From assembly GCA_905221605.1 (NCBI GenBank), contig CAJNDS010002528.1:58501-122500 (forward strand): a DNA stretch of 64,000 nt. Reading direction: 5' to 3'. The notes under the pieces are model-generated. The model did no database searches and was not told where the DNA came from. It was given only the letters and a program-made list of their open reading frames with translations. This document shows, piece by piece, positions 60,201 to 64,000 of this stretch. The stretch comes from Symbiodinium natans (Eukaryota > Sar > Dinophyceae > Suessiales > Symbiodiniaceae). The first letter of the stretch is position 1. Every line of letters starts with the position of its first letter. A program made the translations under genes and the position numbers.

Positions 60201-61621
60201 GGGCCTGAAAGCATGTGCAAAACTTGCCAGGCAATTTCGAAGCGAGTTAAGGATGACGAGTGTGCTTCATGCAATGTGGGGTATGAGCTCACGGAATCTG
60301 GCACGTGCAAGGCATTTTCCTGTTCGACCGGAGATGGGTCGACGTGCAAGACCTGCCAAGACCAGAACAAACGAACTGGCAACTTCCAATGCTCTGCCTG
60401 CAACGATGGCTACGCGCTACAAGCAGACCTGACCTGCAAGCGAGTGACCTGTGAAGTCGGTGATCTTCAGGCTTGCAAAACATGTGATGCGAGTCATCGA
60501 TGTGCGACCTGCAATGACGGTTTCCAACTCACTGCCAGTCATACTTGCGAAGCCATCCCATGCAATACTGGAGATGACTCTGCATGCGCAGCGTGCATGG
60601 AGCAGGAAGAGCGGACCAAAGTGAACCACTGTGCCAGTTGCAACCCTGGGTACCGGCTGTCTGGAGGCTCTTGCAAGCCATATAGCTGCATGGAGGGTTA
60701 CGGGGATGCATGCCGAAGTTGCGTCCCCGTTGCAGACAGAACCACTGACTTCCAGTGCAGTGCGTGCAACCCAGGCTACGTGCTGGAGAATGGGAATTGT
60801 GTGGGATTTACATGCTCGGTTGGGGATGGTTCTGGCTGCAAGGCTTGCAGAGATCAAAGTGCAAGGACTGCCAGCGACCAGTGTGGTGAGTGCAACGCGG
60901 GCTTTGGCCTGATGGAGGACTTCAGCTGCCAGGCATACACTTGCAGCACAGGTCCTGGCGAGGGTTGCAAGACATGTCGTGCTCCCTATGCTCGAAGCGC
61001 CAATGACCAATGCCTGGAGTGCAACCCGGGATATTCCCTCACGGATGACTTCACATGCGCTCCCTTCCATTGTGATGAGGGAAGCGGCGCGGCATGCAAG
61101 ACCTGCCGGCCCTTGGAAGATCGAACCAAGCACGGCCAGTGCGCATCCTGCAACCTCGGCTTCCGACGCGACCTTAGTTATCTTAGTTGCTTCAGTTGAA
61201 TCTCCGCCCCGAGTTTACACTCCGACTTCTCCAACCCCCGAAGATTCCAAGCAAGCAGCCAAGGCCTGCGGGATGATGGTATGTGCAAGCTCTTCACCTG
61301 CCGGGCAGGGCCAGGGCACATGTGCAAAGTCTGCAGGGCAACCGAGTCCCGAACAGCGAGCGACCAGTGCGACAGCTGCAACTCTGGCCTCTCGGCTTCA
61401 TCCTGCATCCGGTTCCCACCTCTCACCTGATTCGGTTGCAAGATGTTGCAAGTAGTGGCCGACAGCCAGCGCAACTTAAGATCAACTTAAGCAACCTCCC
61501 GCTACCATCCGCTACCTACCACCTAGGCTACTTCCTCGATGAAGACTCGCGCTGCCAGCCATACGTGTGCAAGGAGGGTTCTGGAAATTGTCGGCGATGC
61601 CTACCCCAGCACCTTGTCTGA
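54201..61621 (+). CDS. Cysteine-rich repeat protein, at least 15 exons
   Basis: The protein is built from a 43-residue unit with six Cys (C-x4-C-x7-C-x2-C-x11-C-x2-C). Typical blocks are CKTC, RTxxDQC, ECNPGYxL and CKPFTC; there are about 14 units in the main exon and about 30 in all. Exons fixed by phase and repeat logic are -54540, 54595-54648, 54737-54831, -55636, 55720-, -56559, 56677-56782, 56860-57456, 57576-57716, 57957-, -59007, 59080-59150, 59231-59288, 59392-61158, 61264-61386 and 61527-61621. The segment 55720-56500 is only partly resolved. The repeat resembles growth-factor-receptor-like or Giardia surface-protein Cys-rich modules, so a secreted or surface role is likely. No signal peptide or membrane segment was found. 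A one-base frameshift near 58907 may be real or a sequence error. Confidence 0.8.
56860..57456 (+). CDS. Exon of the cysteine-rich repeat gene
   Basis: This 597-base exon carries four to five repeat units, from ESKRTANEQCQEC to ACHPWVCRK. It is entered after a GC-AG intron (56783-56859) and left by a GA-AG intron (57457-57575). Both junctions are phase 1 and restore the unit spacing. Confidence 0.85.
58294..59007 (+). CDS. Exon of the cysteine-rich repeat gene, with a frameshift
   Basis: It encodes ACKTCKSTSDLTADDQCEECNPGY and five further units. Near 58907 the frame breaks: SKSNG is followed in another frame by TCQAYSCATGQGKACKVCQEQ, which perfectly continues the repeat. One base appears to be missing. 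The exon is left by a 72-base GC-AG intron (59008-59079). Confidence 0.8.
59392..61158 (+). CDS. Main exon of the cysteine-rich repeat gene
   Basis: This uninterrupted 1767-base exon holds about 14 six-Cys units, from GYFLGEDSKC to CASCNL. Two units are shorter (CDSEGGDCSEC and CDASHRCATC lack the x11 spacer). Units are diverged at the DNA level, so the array is old rather than recently amplified. It is flanked by GC-AG introns of 103 and 105 bases. Confidence 0.9.
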
Positions 61622-61869
61622 AGTCGCTGCGAGCCCCTGCCCAAACCCCTCCCCATTGTGCCATCGAGTCTGAATTATTGTGCGATGCCGCCGATATTCC
61701 CCTCCTTTCGTTTGTTGAGCAGACCAGTGAGGTGAGAACTCTTCTTAGTCTTGCTTTTCTGCCATCGAATTCTCACTCACGACTCAATCCTGGCAACGCA
61801 GCCATCAAAAAAACAAATGATTGTGTCTCGAAGAACGTGACGCTCAGAGGCAGTCTTACAAAAAATGCG
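61622..61869. other. Region between the cysteine-rich gene and the low-complexity tract
   Basis: No gene seen. It may contain the 3' untranslated region of the cysteine-rich gene. An open frame here exists only because the following repeat lacks stops. Confidence 0.4.
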
Positions 61870-61907
61870 CCGACAACGACAACGCAACAACAACAACAAC
61901 AACAACA

Positions 61908-61953
<46 letters not shown>

Positions 61954-62738
61954 CTACCATTACTACTGCTACTACTGCTACTATTGCTACTACTGCTACT
62001 ACTGCTACTGCTACGACTGCTGCTACTGCCCTTTACTGCTACTACTGCAACTAGTGCGACTACAGCTACTACTGCTGCTACTGCTACTACTGCTACTACT
62101 GCTACTACTGCTACTACTGCTACTACTGCTACTACTGCTACTACTGCTACTATTGCTACTACTGCTATTACTGCTACTACTGCTGCTACTGCTACTACTG
62201 CTACTACTGCTACTATTGCTACTACTGCTATTACTGCTACTACTGCTGCTACTGCTACTACTGCTACTACTGCTACTACTGCTACTACTGCTACTACTGC
62301 TACAACTGCTACGACTGCTACTACTGCTACTACTGCTACTACTGCTACTACTGCTACTATTGCTACTACTGCTACTACTGCTGCTACTGCTGCTACTACT
62401 GCCACTCCTACTGCTACAACAACAACAACTACTACTGTACTACTCCTACTACTACTGCTACTGCTACTCCGCGAGGACTACTACTACCACTATTATGATT
62501 ATTACCACTACTACACCTACTACCACGACCACTACCACTACCACTACCACTACTACTACTACTACGTGGTACTACTACTTCTTCTTTTTCTACTACCACG
62601 ACAACAACAACTACTGCTACTACGACTACTACTGCCGCTGCTGCTACTACTACAACTATCCCTACTACTACTGTTATTGCTATACTATTACTACTACTAT
62701 TATTTTTTATTATTTCTACTACTACTACTACGATTACA

Positions 62739-62773
<35 letters not shown>

Positions 62774-62899
62774 CACTACCACTACCACTACCACTACCAC
62801 TACCACTACCACTACTACTACTATTACTACTACTACTACTACTACTATTACTACTACTACTACTACTACTATTACTACTACTACTACTACTACTACTAT

Positions 62900-62936
<37 letters not shown>

Positions 62937-64000
62937 GCTACTGCTACTGCTACTGCTACTGCTATTGCTACTCACTACTCACTACTCACTACTCACTACT
63001 CACTACTCACTACTCACTACTCACTACTCACTACTCACTACTCACTACTCACCGCTCACTGCTCACTACTCACTACTCACTACTCTCTACTCGCTACTCG
63101 CTACTCACTACTCACTGCTCACTGCTCACGACTCACTACTCACTACTCACTACTCAATTAATTATTATTTACTACTCACTACTCACTACTCGCTACTCAC
63201 TACTCACTACTCACTACTCGCTACTCACTACTCACTACGCACTACTCACTACTCACTGCTCACTACTCACTACTCGGTAGGTGGTAGGTGGTAGGTGGTA
63301 GGTGGTAGGTGGTAGGTGGTAGGTGGGTGGTAGGTGGTAGGTGGTAGGTGGTAGGTGGTAGGTGGTAGGTCGTAGGTTAGTTCGTAGGTCGTAGGTCGTA
63401 GGTCGTAGGTCGTAGCTTGTAGCTCGTAGGTCGTAGCCGTAGGTCGTAGGTTGTAGGTCCTATGGTCGTAGGGTCGTTGGTCGTTGGTCGTTGGAGTCGG
63501 GAGTAGGGAGTAGGGAGTAGGAAGTAGGGAGTAGGGAGTAGGGAGTGGGGAGTAAGGAGTAGGGAGTTGGGAGTAGCGAGTAGGGAGTACGGAGTAGCGA
63601 GTAGGGAGTAGGGAGAGGGAGTGAGTAGTGTACCGACTACCTACTACCTACGACCTACTACCTACTACCTCTACCTACCACCGACTACCTACTACCAACA
63701 AACCAACTACCTACTACTTACTACCTACTACCTACTACCTACTACTACTTACTACTACCTACTACTACCTACTACCTACTACTACCAACTACTACTTACT
63801 ACTACCTACTACTAACTACTACTACCCACTACTCACTACTAACTACTAACTACTAACTACTAACGACTAACGACTAACGACTAACCACGAACTACTAACT
63901 ACTAACTACTAACCACTAACTACTAACTACTAGCTACTAGCTACAACTACGAACTACTAATTACTAGCTACTAGCTGCTAACTACTAACTACTAACTACT
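61870..64000. repeat. Low-complexity tract of changing 3- and 7-base units
   Basis: It starts as CAA then ACT/GCT/CTA triplets (61880-62970) and changes to TACTCAC 7-mers (62970-63270). It then becomes GGTAGGT (63270-63370), CGTAGGT (63370-63480), GGGAGTA (63490-63620), CTACCTA (63630-63830) and AACTACT (63830 to the edge). Long apparent ORFs encoding poly-Leu/Tyr/Thr here are by-products of the repeat. Confidence 0.95.

Noticed and set aside
61567-63294. Open frames of 471-575 residues rich in Leu, Tyr and Thr
   Set aside because: They arise because triplet and 7-base repeats lack stops; composition is pure repeat and no domain is present.
1-64000. CRISPR arrays, bacterial operons, riboswitches, tRNA or rRNA genes
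   Set aside because: No regularly spaced repeats with unique spacers and no recognisable structural RNA were seen; the window is eukaryotic.

Overview
The window looks like nuclear DNA of a dinoflagellate, probably of the Symbiodiniaceae or a relative. Four observations support this: (i) degenerate copies of the dinoflagellate trans-spliced leader lie inside retrotransposon LTRs; (ii) a long cysteine-rich gene can only be read by removing GC-AG and GA-AG introns as well as GT-AG ones; (iii) there are TTTAGGG-type telomere-like repeats; (iv) about half of the sequence is Ty1/copia and non-LTR retroelements with GC-rich coding regions. No housekeeping gene, rRNA or tRNA was recognised.

Layout. 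1-24679 is a nest of three Ty1/copia-type elements, all on the + strand. Element 1 (1-5770) enters from the left edge. Element 2 (6016-16043) has two nearly identical LTRs (3 differences in about 538 bases), a 5-base target duplication GCTGC, and sits inside the sequence between element 1 and element 3. Element 3 ends at 24679. Elements 2 and 3 show gag (Lys/Gly-rich, CCHC knuckle), protease, integrase, reverse transcriptase and RNase H; element 1 shows only the integrase-onward part. All three carry a C-terminal domain after RNase H that resembles a degenerate methyltransferase. All three also have a second open frame, +1 to pol, between protease and integrase.

24680-31936 has no convincing gene. 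It holds a palindromic AT-rich repeat, a divergent array of telomere-like repeats, and diverged copies of an unclassified repeat. 31937-40503 is a nested pair of non-LTR retrotransposons with restriction-enzyme-like endonuclease domains. A - strand element (C2H2 finger, RT, endonuclease) is split by a + strand element (RING-H2, RT, endonuclease, poly-A) inserted at 32792-37850. Removing the insert joins the host ORF in frame. 40640-43680 is an AT-rich, hairpin-dense block, organelle-like in texture, holding a third, decayed RT fragment.

46393-48387 holds two consecutive Pro/Ala-rich proteins that both end in a Lys-rich stretch plus a Cys cluster. About 53216-53850 is an EF-hand gene. About 54200-61621 is a multi-exon gene for a cysteine-rich 43-residue-repeat protein, probably secreted or surface-exposed. 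61870-64000 is a low-complexity tract of 3- and 7-base units that runs off the window.
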